Shown here one piece after another: positions 36,529-44,782 of a stretch of 64,000 nt of DNA. The notes below the pieces were generated by a model. The model was not told where the DNA came from and searched no databases. It was given only the letters and a program-made list of their open reading frames with translations. The DNA is taken from NCBI RefSeq assembly GCF_049670895.1, contig NZ_CP187170.1; one strand, written 5' to 3'. The position numbers and the translations under genes were made by a program. Every line of letters starts with the position of its first letter. Positions within the stretch are counted from its first letter, which is position 1. The stretch is from Pasteurella sp049670895. Lineage in GTDB: Bacteria; Pseudomonadota; Gammaproteobacteria; Enterobacterales; Pasteurellaceae.

Positions 36529-37509
36529 ATGAAAAAATCAATGCTGAAAGCAAGCCTATTATTTGCTCTTTCCTCTTTTCTTATTGCTTGTGGTAGTGGT
36601 GGTCATCCTACACAATCCCCTTCTCAAGAATCACCTAAACCAAATGAACAAAAAATACCACAGAAAGAAAACAATCAAGCAAACGGGAATAAAAACCAGA
36701 ACAGCCCAAAACCAAACGATAAAACCGATTCACCAAAACAATCTATCGTGGAGCCAACACCACCAACGCACAATAATATGAATTCGAATATTCAAGGATT
36801 AAAGCCCAATGAAGAAACATTAAATGCGACATGGAAATTAACCGCATGCTCAAATGAAAATAATTGTCAAAGCATACAAAAACAACTAAAAGATATGCCA
36901 TTAACAACAATGGAGTTGAAATTGGGAGAAAACAAAGAAGAAGGCGATTATCAATTTACCCTGTTGGGAGAAAACCAAAACGGCGTGGCATTCTATGGTT
37001 ATTTTAATGACTCCCAAATTACCAATAAAAATACACATGGGCTAGTTTATGGAAGAAGGAATGATTTAGAAAATAAGTCAATTCCCACAGATTTTACTGC
37101 AACTTATGCAAAAAATAATGGATTTGTTTATGTATTAAGCTCACAAAAAAATAATAAAAATGATACGCATCATGCTAGATATGCAGATATATCAATAAGT
37201 TATTCTAATGGACATGCTACAGGAGTCGTAAAAGAAAGCAATAATCATACAGTATTATTCGATATTACAAGCACAAATAAATATGAAAATAAAAACGAAA
37301 AAAATACCTTGCTTATAACGCCAACAGATAAGGCTAAAGATATTCCCAATGATGATAAAGCAACATTTTATGTTCATATACTTGATTCATCAAAAACCAC
37401 CAATGATCATAAATATATTGTAGGTTCAGGCTCTGCTTCCACATGGTATGGTGCTTTTATTGCAGAAAAAACAAGTGATAAAGCTTCCCAGACTAAAGCA
37501 GAAAAATAA
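36529..37509 (+). CDS. Surface lipoprotein candidate with TbpB-like beta-barrel C-terminus
   Basis: This is a 326-residue lipoprotein. The signal peptide ends in the lipobox LIAC (Cys21), followed by GSGG. A disordered, Pro/Asn/Gln/Lys-rich linker (about residues 26-90) comes next. The globular region has Cys107 and Cys113, likely a disulfide, and a beta-rich C-terminal half (ATYAKNNGFVYVL, GVVKESNNHTVLFDIT, STWYGAFIAEK). This layout resembles Slam-exported lipoproteins with a TbpB-type barrel; the assignment is by pattern, not by a named orthologue. The coding DNA is much more AT-rich than its neighbours, suggesting acquisition. It stands alone between coaD and the convergent nanA. Confidence 0.6.
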   Translation: MKKSMLKASLLFALSSFLIACGSGGHPTQSPSQESPKPNEQKIPQKENNQANGNKNQNSPKPNDKTDSPKQSIVEPTPPTHNNMNSNIQGLKPNEETLNATWKLTACSNENNCQSIQKQLKDMPLTTMELKLGENKEEGDYQFTLLGENQNGVAFYGYFNDSQITNKNTHGLVYGRRNDLENKSIPTDFTATYAKNNGFVYVLSSQKNNKNDTHHARYADISISYSNGHATGVVKESNNHTVLFDITSTNKYENKNEKNTLLITPTDKAKDIPNDDKATFYVHILDSSKTTNDHKYIVGSGSASTWYGAFIAEKTSDKASQTKAEK

Positions 37510-37520
37510 TGTCTAACCCA

Positions 37521-37563
37521 AAGTGCGGTGAAAATTTAACAATTTTCTACCGCACTTTTTTAT
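37521..37563 (+). terminator. Uptake-sequence terminator of the lipoprotein gene
   Basis: AAGTGCGGT (37521-37529) pairs with ACCGCACTT (37549-37557), followed by TTTTTATT. A third copy at 37579-37587 can pair with the same central arm for the opposite strand (see next entry). Confidence 0.85.
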
Positions 37564-37587
37564 TCGTTTGACTATCAAAAGTGCGGT
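37549..37587 (-). terminator. Possible minus-strand terminator of nanA sharing an uptake-sequence arm
   Basis: The arm at 37579-37587 pairs with 37549-37557 on the minus strand. The stem is sound but the following T run is poor, so efficiency is uncertain. Confidence 0.5.
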
Positions 37588-37603
37588 CGTTTTGCAGGCT
37601 CAA

Positions 37604-38485
37604 TTAGGCGAGATATTTCTCTTTTAAGGCTTTCGCAAAGGCGAGTTTTTCAAGGGTTAATGCTTGGGTCATCGGCTCACGACAGAATCCTGCATCAACC
37701 CCCTCTAATTTCAGCAATTCTTTGATGGTGAGATACAATCCATTCGACAAAATCCCTTCAATCAAATCATTGGTCACATGTTGAATTTCGAGTGCTTCTT
37801 TGATTTTTCCCGCTTGGGTTAATTCAAAAATTTGACGTGCACGAAGACCATTGACGTTAAAGGTGCTGCCAATGGCACCGTCTACCCCTAATGACACAGC
37901 AGGGAGCATCATTTCATCGAAACCTGCCCAAATTAAGTGGTTTGGATAGGCTTTTTTCAACCGCTCTAACAAGTAGAAATCCCCTGCGGTGAATTTCACA
38001 CCTAATACTTTCGGGTTTTTGTAAAGCTCACCGAACTGTTCAATTCCCATATTGACGCCCGTTAAAAATGGGATTGAGTAAACAATCATATAATTTCCTG
38101 TGGCGGCAATGATGCTGTCATAGTAATGTTTAATTTCATCAAAACTAAACTTGTAGTAAAAAGGGGTGACCGCAGATAAGCTGTCATAGCCTAACTCGGT
38201 AGCATATTGACCTAATTCAATGGCTTCATGTAAGTTAACGCTCCCTACTTGTGCAATCAGGGCAATATCGTCTTTGGCTTCGTCTTTGGCAATACGGAAA
38301 ATTTCTTTTTTCTCTGCGGTGGAAAGCATAAAGTTTTCGCCTGTGCTGCCACCCACATAAAGTCCATCGACTTTCATTTTATCAATGTTATGACGGATGA
38401 TTTGACGTAAACCTTTTTCATTAATGGAACCGTCAGCATGAAAAGACACTAACAAAGCACTGAAGATACCTTTTAAATTTTTCAT
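37604..38485 (-). CDS. nanA: N-acetylneuraminate lyase
   Basis: NanA cleaves N-acetylneuraminate to N-acetylmannosamine and pyruvate in the cytosol. The 293-residue class I aldolase has the pyruvate-binding GGSTGENFML motif, the active-site Tyr near residue 137 (MIVYSIPF) and the Schiff-base Lys near 163 (GVKFTAGD). Length is the same as in Haemophilus and E. coli. It is the last gene of the sat-nan run, 18 bp after the regulator gene. nagA and nagB, which often follow in Haemophilus, are absent from the window. Confidence 0.97.
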   Translation of the reverse strand: MKNLKGIFSALLVSFHADGSINEKGLRQIIRHNIDKMKVDGLYVGGSTGENFMLSTAEKKEIFRIAKDEAKDDIALIAQVGSVNLHEAIELGQYATELGYDSLSAVTPFYYKFSFDEIKHYYDSIIAATGNYMIVYSIPFLTGVNMGIEQFGELYKNPKVLGVKFTAGDFYLLERLKKAYPNHLIWAGFDEMMLPAVSLGVDGAIGSTFNVNGLRARQIFELTQAGKIKEALEIQHVTNDLIEGILSNGLYLTIKELLKLEGVDAGFCREPMTQALTLEKLAFAKALKEKYLA

Positions 38486-38503
38486 GAATACTCCTTAAAT
38501 GTG

Positions 38504-39370
38504 TTATTTCACACGTTGTTCTAGAATCACATTCACTGTTTTTTGTTTTGTTTTAGTTGCTTTATCTTCACCCGCTTGGACGATTAAGGTATAAATCAGA
38601 TCTAAAACGAAAAGTTGGGCGATTTTAGTGCCCATGGAGTCCCCTTGTAATTGCCCTTGACGATTGCCGTTAATCAACACGTGATCGGCAACATGGGTAA
38701 TTGGAGAACGTAAGTTATGGGTGATTGCAATGGTGGTGGCTTTATTTTTTCGAGCAATATTGAGTGTTTGGATCACTTCTTTGGAATAGCCTGAGTGGCT
38801 TAAGCCAATCACCACATCGCCCTCTCGCATTAATGCCGCTTGCATATACATGAAATGGTTGTTTGAGGTGGAATCCACTTGCAAACCAATTCTCATAAAT
38901 TTATTTTTCGCATCTTCTGCGGTAATGCCTGAAGAACCCACGCCAAATAAGAAAATGCGTTGGGCTCCCCTAATGACTTTCACGACTTTTTCTAATTCAT
39001 CAAAATCTAATAAATTGATGGTTTCTGTAATGACATTGGTGACTGCACCTTGTAATTTTGATGCAATACTTTTCGCATCATCCAGTGCAGAAATATCGGT
39101 GTCCAGTAATGAGTTATATTGTTTTTCTCGAGTGGCTAACTCAATGGCTAATTCTAATTTAAAGTCGGTAAAGCCTCTAAATCCTAATGTACGGCAAAAA
39201 CGAATAAAGGTGGCTTCGCCCACATCAAGGTGTTTGGCAATATCGGAAAGCGAAGATTGACTCAATAAATCGGGAGAAGCAAGAATCGTGGCGGCGATTC
39301 TTTTTTCTGTTTTGGTTAAGCTATCGTGCAATGCACCAATTGTATCTAAAATTTTTCCACTGACTAACAT
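38504..39370 (-). CDS. siaR: RpiR-family sialic-acid regulator (SiaR/NanR)
   Basis: This is a transcription regulator with an N-terminal RpiR helix-turn-helix (about residues 1-80, with SQSSLSDIAKHLDVGEATFI) and a C-terminal SIS sugar-phosphate domain (about 120-250, FLFGVGSSGITAEDA). I place the start at 39370 (MLVSGKILDTIG, 288 residues), which matches my recollection of the H. influenzae SiaR N-terminus; the upstream ATG at 39388 adds six residues. H. influenzae SiaR represses nan and transport genes and responds to glucosamine-6-phosphate. Candidate operators are listed upstream of satA and nanE. It lies within the nan run between nanQ and nanA. Confidence 0.92.
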   Translation of the reverse strand: MLVSGKILDTIGALHDSLTKTEKRIAATILASPDLLSQSSLSDIAKHLDVGEATFIRFCRTLGFRGFTDFKLELAIELATREKQYNSLLDTDISALDDAKSIASKLQGAVTNVITETINLLDFDELEKVVKVIRGAQRIFLFGVGSSGITAEDAKNKFMRIGLQVDSTSNNHFMYMQAALMREGDVVIGLSHSGYSKEVIQTLNIARKNKATTIAITHNLRSPITHVADHVLINGNRQGQLQGDSMGTKIAQLFVLDLIYTLIVQAGEDKATKTKQKTVNVILEQRVK

Positions 39371-39399
39371 AGATGCTCCGTATTTCACTGCCTAAATAA

Positions 39400-39867
39400 T
39401 TACAATAATTCAATTGGGATTTTCACAACCAGTTTTTTTAAGCTGAAGACCTGATTGTTGACGTTGCAACCGGGCTTATGAGGTTCATAAGGCAGAAAAA
39501 CAGCAAACATATTCGGTTTTAAGGTTAATGTGCTTTTGTTTTCTATCTCTGGGGTAAGTTGATAATCCTCTTGCTCATGGTATTCGCCATACTGTGAAAG
39601 CGTGGGATAAGTCACGCTATACTCAATAGCTTCTTGCCCTGAAATTAAGAGTTGGATATCAAGATATTTGCGATGCATTTCAGCTTGTTTACTTTCTGCT
39701 GCCACTGTATCAAAGCTCATCACATTCATGTAAATTTGCTCTGTAATGTCATGACGCCCGTCTTCAAGTTCTGGTAAATCCAAAGTTTTTAAATATTCAC
39801 AAACGTCTAAAATCACCTTCGGTAACCCACGTTTAAAATCATTTCTGGTTAAATCACCCACTAACAT
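39400..39867 (-). CDS. nanQ: N-acetylneuraminate anomerase NanQ (YhcH/YjgK/YiaL family)
   Basis: This 155-residue cupin-like protein is of the YhcH family. E. coli YhcH (NanQ) speeds interconversion of sialic-acid anomers so that NanA receives its preferred form. Visible family features are MHRKYLDIQLLISGQE and the metal/substrate residues in FLPYEPHKPGC. It sits 9 bp after nanK, consistent with a sialic-acid role. The start is chosen at MLVGDLTRND. Confidence 0.85.
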   Translation of the reverse strand: MLVGDLTRNDFKRGLPKVILDVCEYLKTLDLPELEDGRHDITEQIYMNVMSFDTVAAESKQAEMHRKYLDIQLLISGQEAIEYSVTYPTLSQYGEYHEQEDYQLTPEIENKSTLTLKPNMFAVFLPYEPHKPGCNVNNQVFSLKKLVVKIPIELL

Positions 39868-39876
39868 TTTTTTCTC

Positions 39877-40770
39877 CTACTTCAATGCAATGCCTTGTTG
39901 TAAACAATCTGCCACCCACCATGCAGCACCAATTAACCCCGCATCCTGCCCATAACGTGCATGAACAACATCACAGTGGTAAAAATGAGGCATTGCGGCT
40001 AAATACTGTTTAACCAATGGCAAATAGCCTTCAGCCAGTCCAACACTGCCACCGATCACCACTTTTTGGATATCCAGCCCAATCACGAGATCGGCAATCA
40101 CATTGGCAATGGCTTGAGCCGATCGGGCAATCAGTGCGGTGGCTTTTTCATCCTGCTGTCTAAATCGCTCAAAGGCTTCTTTTGGGCTACAAGGGGGATC
40201 CCATTGGCGAGAGACGGCTTCAATGGCTCGTCCTGCAGCAACCGCTTCCACACAGCCCACACGTCCACAACCACAAACAGGACCATTAGGATCAGCTAAA
40301 GTGTGTCCAATATGCCCCGCCACACCATGAGGCTCGGTTAATAAACGGCGTTCTAAAATAATGCCACCCCCCACGCCAGTGGACACCGTAATAAAAACAA
40401 AATTTTGAACCGCACTTTTATCTTCATCTTTGTATTCTGCACAAGCGGCAGCTTGCACATCATTTAATAAACCAATGGGCTTATCGGTATGACGAGCAAG
40501 ACTCTCTTTTAAAGGAAATTCGGCTAACCCGCCTAAGTTTTTGGGATTCAGTGCAGTTAACACACCATGATTAATGATACCTGTCGATGCCACGGCAACA
40601 TAGTCAAATTGCCCCTGATAGTGTTGGACAATCTGTGCCAAGATGGCATGCATTGCACTGGCAACATCAGTTTGCGGTGTGGCAAGTTGTTGCCGTTGTT
40701 GCACCTTCCCTTCCACCACCAAAGCAGAGGCAATTTTTGTGCCACCAATGTCTAACGCTAAACAACGCAT
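39877..40770 (-). CDS. nanK: N-acetylmannosamine kinase (ROK family)
   Basis: NanK phosphorylates N-acetylmannosamine to the 6-phosphate. The 297-residue ROK kinase has the N-terminal phosphate motif LALDIGGTKIA (residues 4-14) and a central VSTGVGGGIIL. The zinc-binding ROK signature CGCGRVGCVE is near residues 163-172, preceded by GHIGHT. It lies between nanE (12 bp) and nanQ (9 bp). An uptake sequence lies at 40409-40417. Confidence 0.95.
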   Translation of the reverse strand: MRCLALDIGGTKIASALVVEGKVQQRQQLATPQTDVASAMHAILAQIVQHYQGQFDYVAVASTGIINHGVLTALNPKNLGGLAEFPLKESLARHTDKPIGLLNDVQAAACAEYKDEDKSAVQNFVFITVSTGVGGGIILERRLLTEPHGVAGHIGHTLADPNGPVCGCGRVGCVEAVAAGRAIEAVSRQWDPPCSPKEAFERFRQQDEKATALIARSAQAIANVIADLVIGLDIQKVVIGGSVGLAEGYLPLVKQYLAAMPHFYHCDVVHARYGQDAGLIGAAWWVADCLQQGIALK

Positions 40771-40782
40771 TGGGCATTCTCC

Positions 40783-41472
40783 TTATTTTTTGGCTGTGCG
40801 GATCGCATTCGCAAACCAACTAACAATATGTTCTAGACGTGTCAGTGCCGAACCCACTGTGACAGAATAAGCCCCAATCTCAATGGCAGTTTTGGCTAAT
40901 TCAGGGGTGTTATAACGGCCTTCTGCCATCACCAGACAGCCTGCTGCATTTAAGGCTTTGACTAATTCATAATCGGGTTCGCTAGGCACTTCCCCACCTG
41001 TGTAACCTGACATGGTGCTACCAATGATCTCCACACCTAAGCGTTGGCAATACATACCTTCTTCAAAATTTGAGCAATCAGCCATCGCAAGGCAACCCAG
41101 TTCCTTAATGCGTTTAACGATGTCTTCAATGCGAGTTGGACGGATGCGATGCGTGCCATCAAAGGCAATAATATCTGCCCCTGCGGCGGCAAGATCTTCA
41201 ACGTCTTTTAAAAAGGGGGTAATGCGTACTGGGCTATCTGCTAAATCACGCTTAACAATGCCAATAATGGGCACATTGACAACATGGCGTACCGCTTTTA
41301 AATTTTCAATGCCCTCAATACGTAAACCTGCCGCCCCTCCTATCACTGAAGCTTGTGCCATGGCGGCGACAATCTCGGGGGAATCCATCGGGCCTTGATC
41401 GACAGGTTGGCAAGAGGCAATTAAGCCATGTTTAATTTGGGCTAAAACGTGTTGATGTGATAATTTTGACAT
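40783..41472 (-). CDS. nanE: N-acetylmannosamine-6-phosphate 2-epimerase
   Basis: NanE converts N-acetylmannosamine-6-phosphate to N-acetylglucosamine-6-phosphate, feeding amino-sugar catabolism. The 229-residue TIM-barrel protein shows the family signatures LIASCQPVDQGPMDSPEIV, GAAGLRIEGIENL, IIGIVKRDL and VMAEGRYNTPE. It begins a tighter nanE-nanK-nanQ-siaR-nanA subcluster, separated by 151 AT-rich bases from the esterase gene upstream. That gap may hold an internal promoter. Confidence 0.96.
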   Translation of the reverse strand: MSKLSHQHVLAQIKHGLIASCQPVDQGPMDSPEIVAAMAQASVIGGAAGLRIEGIENLKAVRHVVNVPIIGIVKRDLADSPVRITPFLKDVEDLAAAGADIIAFDGTHRIRPTRIEDIVKRIKELGCLAMADCSNFEEGMYCQRLGVEIIGSTMSGYTGGEVPSEPDYELVKALNAAGCLVMAEGRYNTPELAKTAIEIGAYSVTVGSALTRLEHIVSWFANAIRTAKK

Positions 41473-41623
41473 ATAAACTCCAGTCTAAAACCGCCAATGG
41501 AAGATTAACTCCAATTGGCATAGATTAATCTTAGATTGAAAAAATAACAACTAGAATAATAAAAAATTGAGATCTTTGTCTCATATTTTTTTAGTAAAAA
41601 AATTTATCTTTTTTCTGTTTAAA
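41473..41623 (-). promoter_or_regulatory. Possible internal promoter/operator region before nanE
   Basis: This 151-bp AT-rich gap contains an inverted repeat (GCCAATGGA 41493-41501 with TCCAATTGGC 41510-41519) and a 10-base palindrome AGATTAATCT (41522-41531), 20-60 bases upstream of the nanE start. These are plausible SiaR operators. No -35/-10 pair is convincing. Confidence 0.45.
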
Positions 41624-42220
41624 TTAAGTTAAATAAGGGATCAAAAGCGTTTCTAAAATCCCATAGCCTGCTTGATTAAAATGCAATCCGTCAGTGCAAA
41701 GATGTGGATTTAAATTGCCTTTTTCATCACAAAAGTGCGTCTGTGTTGGAATATAACCCAGACTTTGAGGGCGATGCGTTTTTAAATAATCATTGAGCAG
41801 GCGAATCTCTTCATTGGTCACCGTTGTAATCTGATTCACTGGGGTAGCTTCTAATAAATAATAGGTGGAATTGGGAGAATTTTGCCGTAAGATCTGGAAA
41901 ATCTGTTCTAACCAACGCATCACTTGAGCGGGCGAATACTGTTTTTCTTTGCAAATATCATTGACCCCTAAAAAAATAAACACCGTTTGACCTAATTGGC
42001 GAATGCAATTTTGTTCCACAATCACCTCTAAATATTGTCTGGTGCTAACCCCTGAAATGCCGAGATTTGCCACGGATTTTCCTGCTAAGTTAGGCGTGCC
42101 GTTGGGTTGCAATGCCCACATATCAAATAATGAATGCCCGATGAGGGTAACCTCTGCATGTTTTTCAAATTCTGCACGTTTTTCTTGGTAGCGGGCAAAA
42201 ATATAACGATCAGGTAGCAT
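41624..42220 (-). CDS. GDSL/SGNH-family esterase, possible sialate O-acetylesterase
   Basis: This is a 198-residue SGNH hydrolase without a signal peptide, so cytosolic. Block I is LIGHSLFD with nucleophile Ser30. Block II Gly is in NLGISGVSTRQY, block III Asn in FLGVNDI near residue 91, and block V Asp/His in TDGLHFN near residues 176-179. All four catalytic positions are present. It lies between the flavoprotein gene and nanE in a sialic-acid operon, so removal of O-acetyl groups from imported sialic acid (as NanS does) is the most economical proposal. This is inference from context. Confidence 0.75.
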   Translation of the reverse strand: MLPDRYIFARYQEKRAEFEKHAEVTLIGHSLFDMWALQPNGTPNLAGKSVANLGISGVSTRQYLEVIVEQNCIRQLGQTVFIFLGVNDICKEKQYSPAQVMRWLEQIFQILRQNSPNSTYYLLEATPVNQITTVTNEEIRLLNDYLKTHRPQSLGYIPTQTHFCDEKGNLNPHLCTDGLHFNQAGYGILETLLIPYLT

Positions 42221-42232
42221 AAGCGATTCTCC

Positions 42233-43915
42233 CTATGATGTTTGACTAACTGGACATTTTTGAATATTGACCTGTTGATGTTCCCAACGCACTTGGAGGC
42301 GATAGCATTCTGGGCTTTTTTGTGGAAAATCTGCCCGATAATGTGCCCCTCGGCTTTCTTCCCGCTGCAACATGCTTTGCACTAATAATTGTGCGGTTTT
42401 AAGGGCATAGTAAATTTCAATCCCTTGGTATTTTGCTTGCTCAACGGGGTTAAATTGTTGTTCTAAACCTGTTAATTTAGCCAGAAGTTGGGTTAAGGCT
42501 TCCCCTGTACGGTAAACGTTGGCAAATTTGCTCATGGCTTGACGTAACTGGCTGAGCACTTGGCTTGCAGGAAGTGGGTTACTTAACGGTGTCCGATTTA
42601 ATTGATTTAGCATGCCTTCCGCCTGTGCTATGGCTTGTTCAAGGTTAAGCGATGGGGAAAAGTGCGGTGGTTTTTGCGAAATTTTTTGCAATGCACGTTT
42701 TGCAAAGACAAGACAGCCCCCAACCGAATTGCCACCAAGACGATTTGCCCCTTCAATGCAAGAGGCGATTTCCCCCACCGCAAACAAGCCTTTTACTCGA
42801 CTTTCGGCATATTCATCAATTTCAATCCCACCATTACAGCTATGTGCAAAAGGGGCAATGGACACCTTATCACGTAATAAATGGATGCCTGCCTCTTGTT
42901 CTAGCCAGCGTAAATACACTTGATAAAATTCTTCCTGATCTTGATAAAGTGCTTCATCATAGCGTAAATAGACGCCCTCTTGTTCAGGATTTTCCATTAA
43001 ATATTGCATCATGCGTAAATCAAACGCCACACAAGGAAAATCCACCGAAAAAGGGGCATAATGGCTACGAGCGGTCATCATTTGTGCCAATTGTGTTGCA
43101 TTAAGTGGGTGAAATAAGGATTGCCCGTTGTGATCCTCAACTGCCTTGCAATATTTCAGGGTGTGTTCACCAAATAAGACTTTATATTTAGGTTCAATGA
43201 AAGAGGGGATAAATTGAATATATTCTAAATTTGTGAGCGTGGCACCTGCTTGTAACGCCACAAAATGACTCGAGCCTATCACATCGGCAGGATAAAGGTT
43301 GTCTTTATACAAGCCTGCAATCCCCCCTGTCGCGAAAATAATATTAGGGGTTTGGCAGAACACATACTGTATTTCCCCTTGTTCATCAGGTTGCATAAAC
43401 ACCGCACCTTGCACCTGTTGGTTATCCACCACAATATGCAATAAGGTTGCCTGTTCAAATAAGGTGGTATTTTGCTCGCCAATGATATTTTTTGCCCGTT
43501 TTGCTGCCGCTTTCCATGCATTGATTAAGTAAATAGGGCGAGGGTGTTTGGCAAAACAAGCAGGGCGATGATCTTGGCGTTTCCAAGGCTGAAAGCCAAT
43601 TTCCGCTAATAAATGCACGGCATGGGGGGAATCTTCCACATAGGCTTGTACAATTTTAGGGTTATTCATGCCTTGAGCAACCGCTTGGATATCTTGAATA
43701 AAAAGCGGTTTATCCTGTTCCTCCCCCGTCACTTGAATGCCTAAAGTCGCCTTGAGTGGGAAAAAGCTGGCACCCGTTGCCAGCTGGGTTTTACAAATTA
43801 AAACATGGGGGAGACCTTTTTTGTATGCTTCCACCGCACAACTTAACCCTGCAATCCCTGAGCCCACAATGAGCAGCTCCGTTTGAATGCTTTTTGTGAT
43901 GCGAATCATTGTCAT
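42233..43915 (-). CDS. FAD-dependent oxidoreductase of the FrdA/SdhA/NadB family in the sialic-acid operon
   Basis: This is a 560-residue flavoprotein. The N-terminal dinucleotide-binding motif is LIVGSGIAG (Gly18-x-Gly20-x-x-Gly23). FAD contacts recur in GLFAVGEIASCIEGANRLGG, and the helical C-terminal domain has the family motif REESRGAHYRADFP. HSCNGGIEIDEY corresponds to the covalent/active-site region of fumarate reductase-like enzymes. No iron-sulfur or membrane-anchor partner lies beside it, so it is not a conventional respiratory complex. L-aspartate oxidase is an alternative but would not explain the location. It starts 53 bp after satD and ends 12 bp before the esterase. Its substrate is unknown. 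An uptake sequence lies at 42660-42668. Confidence 0.8.
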   Translation of the reverse strand: MTMIRITKSIQTELLIVGSGIAGLSCAVEAYKKGLPHVLICKTQLATGASFFPLKATLGIQVTGEEQDKPLFIQDIQAVAQGMNNPKIVQAYVEDSPHAVHLLAEIGFQPWKRQDHRPACFAKHPRPIYLINAWKAAAKRAKNIIGEQNTTLFEQATLLHIVVDNQQVQGAVFMQPDEQGEIQYVFCQTPNIIFATGGIAGLYKDNLYPADVIGSSHFVALQAGATLTNLEYIQFIPSFIEPKYKVLFGEHTLKYCKAVEDHNGQSLFHPLNATQLAQMMTARSHYAPFSVDFPCVAFDLRMMQYLMENPEQEGVYLRYDEALYQDQEEFYQVYLRWLEQEAGIHLLRDKVSIAPFAHSCNGGIEIDEYAESRVKGLFAVGEIASCIEGANRLGGNSVGGCLVFAKRALQKISQKPPHFSPSLNLEQAIAQAEGMLNQLNRTPLSNPLPASQVLSQLRQAMSKFANVYRTGEALTQLLAKLTGLEQQFNPVEQAKYQGIEIYYALKTAQLLVQSMLQREESRGAHYRADFPQKSPECYRLQVRWEHQQVNIQKCPVSQTS

Positions 43916-43968
43916 GTGTGGACTCCGAAAAGTAATCGCTCAAAAGTGCGGTGCATTTTTGAGAAGTT

Positions 43969-44778
43969 TTACAGTAAAGAAGGGGCAGCTCCCAGCAAGC
44001 GTTTGGTGTAATCGTGGCTTGGATGATCGAAAATCTCCTGCGTGGTCCCCGTTTCCATAATTTGTCCACTATACATCACAACAATGCGATCCGACACTTG
44101 TCGCACGGTTTGAATATCGTGGGAAATAAACACCATGGCAAGGTTGAGCTCTTTTTTCAAATCTGCCAATAAGTTCAGCACTTGTGCACGCACGGAAACA
44201 TCCAGTGCAGAAGTGGGTTCATCGGCAACAATCAATTTAGGATTTAAGGCTAAAGCTCGGGCAATGGCGACACGTTGTTTTTGTCCACCCGATAAACGGG
44301 TCGGTTCCACCAAAGCACTAGAACGTGGCAAGCCTACACGAGAAAGCAATTCATAGACCCGTTTTTCACGTTCTTTTGGTTGTAACACATTATGAATATC
44401 TAACGGATCTCTGAGAATATCCAGCACTCGCATTCTTGGATTCAGTGCCGTGGCGGGATCTTGGAAAATCACAGACACTTGACGACCAAATTGTTTACGT
44501 GCTTCGGTGCTGCCGTATTGCATTTTTAAGCCATTAAATTTCACCACGCCAGAAGTCGGTTTTTGTAAACCAATAATCACATTGGCAAGGGTGGATTTTC
44601 CACAACCAGACTCCCCCACTAAACCAATGGTTTCCCCAGCTTTAATGCTGAGGTTCACCCCTTTCAGGGCGTGGATTTTTTTGCGTCCAAATAATGATCC
44701 ATCACGAGATGGAAATTGCACCACAATGTCTTCTAAATCAATGATAGGTTGTTCTTTAATCACTTTAATACTGCTCAT
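43969..44778 (-). CDS. satD: Sialic-acid (Sat-type) ABC transporter ATPase SatD
   Basis: This is a 269-residue ABC ATPase of the oligopeptide/dipeptide-type subfamily. It has Walker A GLVGESGCGKST near residue 53, signature LSGGQKQRVAIARAL, Walker B LIVADEPTSALD, and the C-terminal oligopeptide-type extension ending near GAAPSLL. It lies 4 bp after satC. Together with the ATPase half of SatC it would make the heterodimeric motor. The sialic-acid assignment rests on synteny with nan genes and on the known SatABCD importer of H. ducreyi. A peptide substrate cannot be excluded by sequence. Confidence 0.85.
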   Translation of the reverse strand: MSSIKVIKEQPIIDLEDIVVQFPSRDGSLFGRKKIHALKGVNLSIKAGETIGLVGESGCGKSTLANVIIGLQKPTSGVVKFNGLKMQYGSTEARKQFGRQVSVIFQDPATALNPRMRVLDILRDPLDIHNVLQPKEREKRVYELLSRVGLPRSSALVEPTRLSGGQKQRVAIARALALNPKLIVADEPTSALDVSVRAQVLNLLADLKKELNLAMVFISHDIQTVRQVSDRIVVMYSGQIMETGTTQEIFDHPSHDYTKRLLGAAPSLL

Positions 44779-44782
44779 TGCT

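Noticed and set aside
42233..43915. Calling the flavoprotein nadB (L-aspartate oxidase) or frdA
   Set aside because: No nadA/nadC or frdBCD neighbours are present, and the location in a sialic-acid operon argues for another substrate, so no symbol was given.
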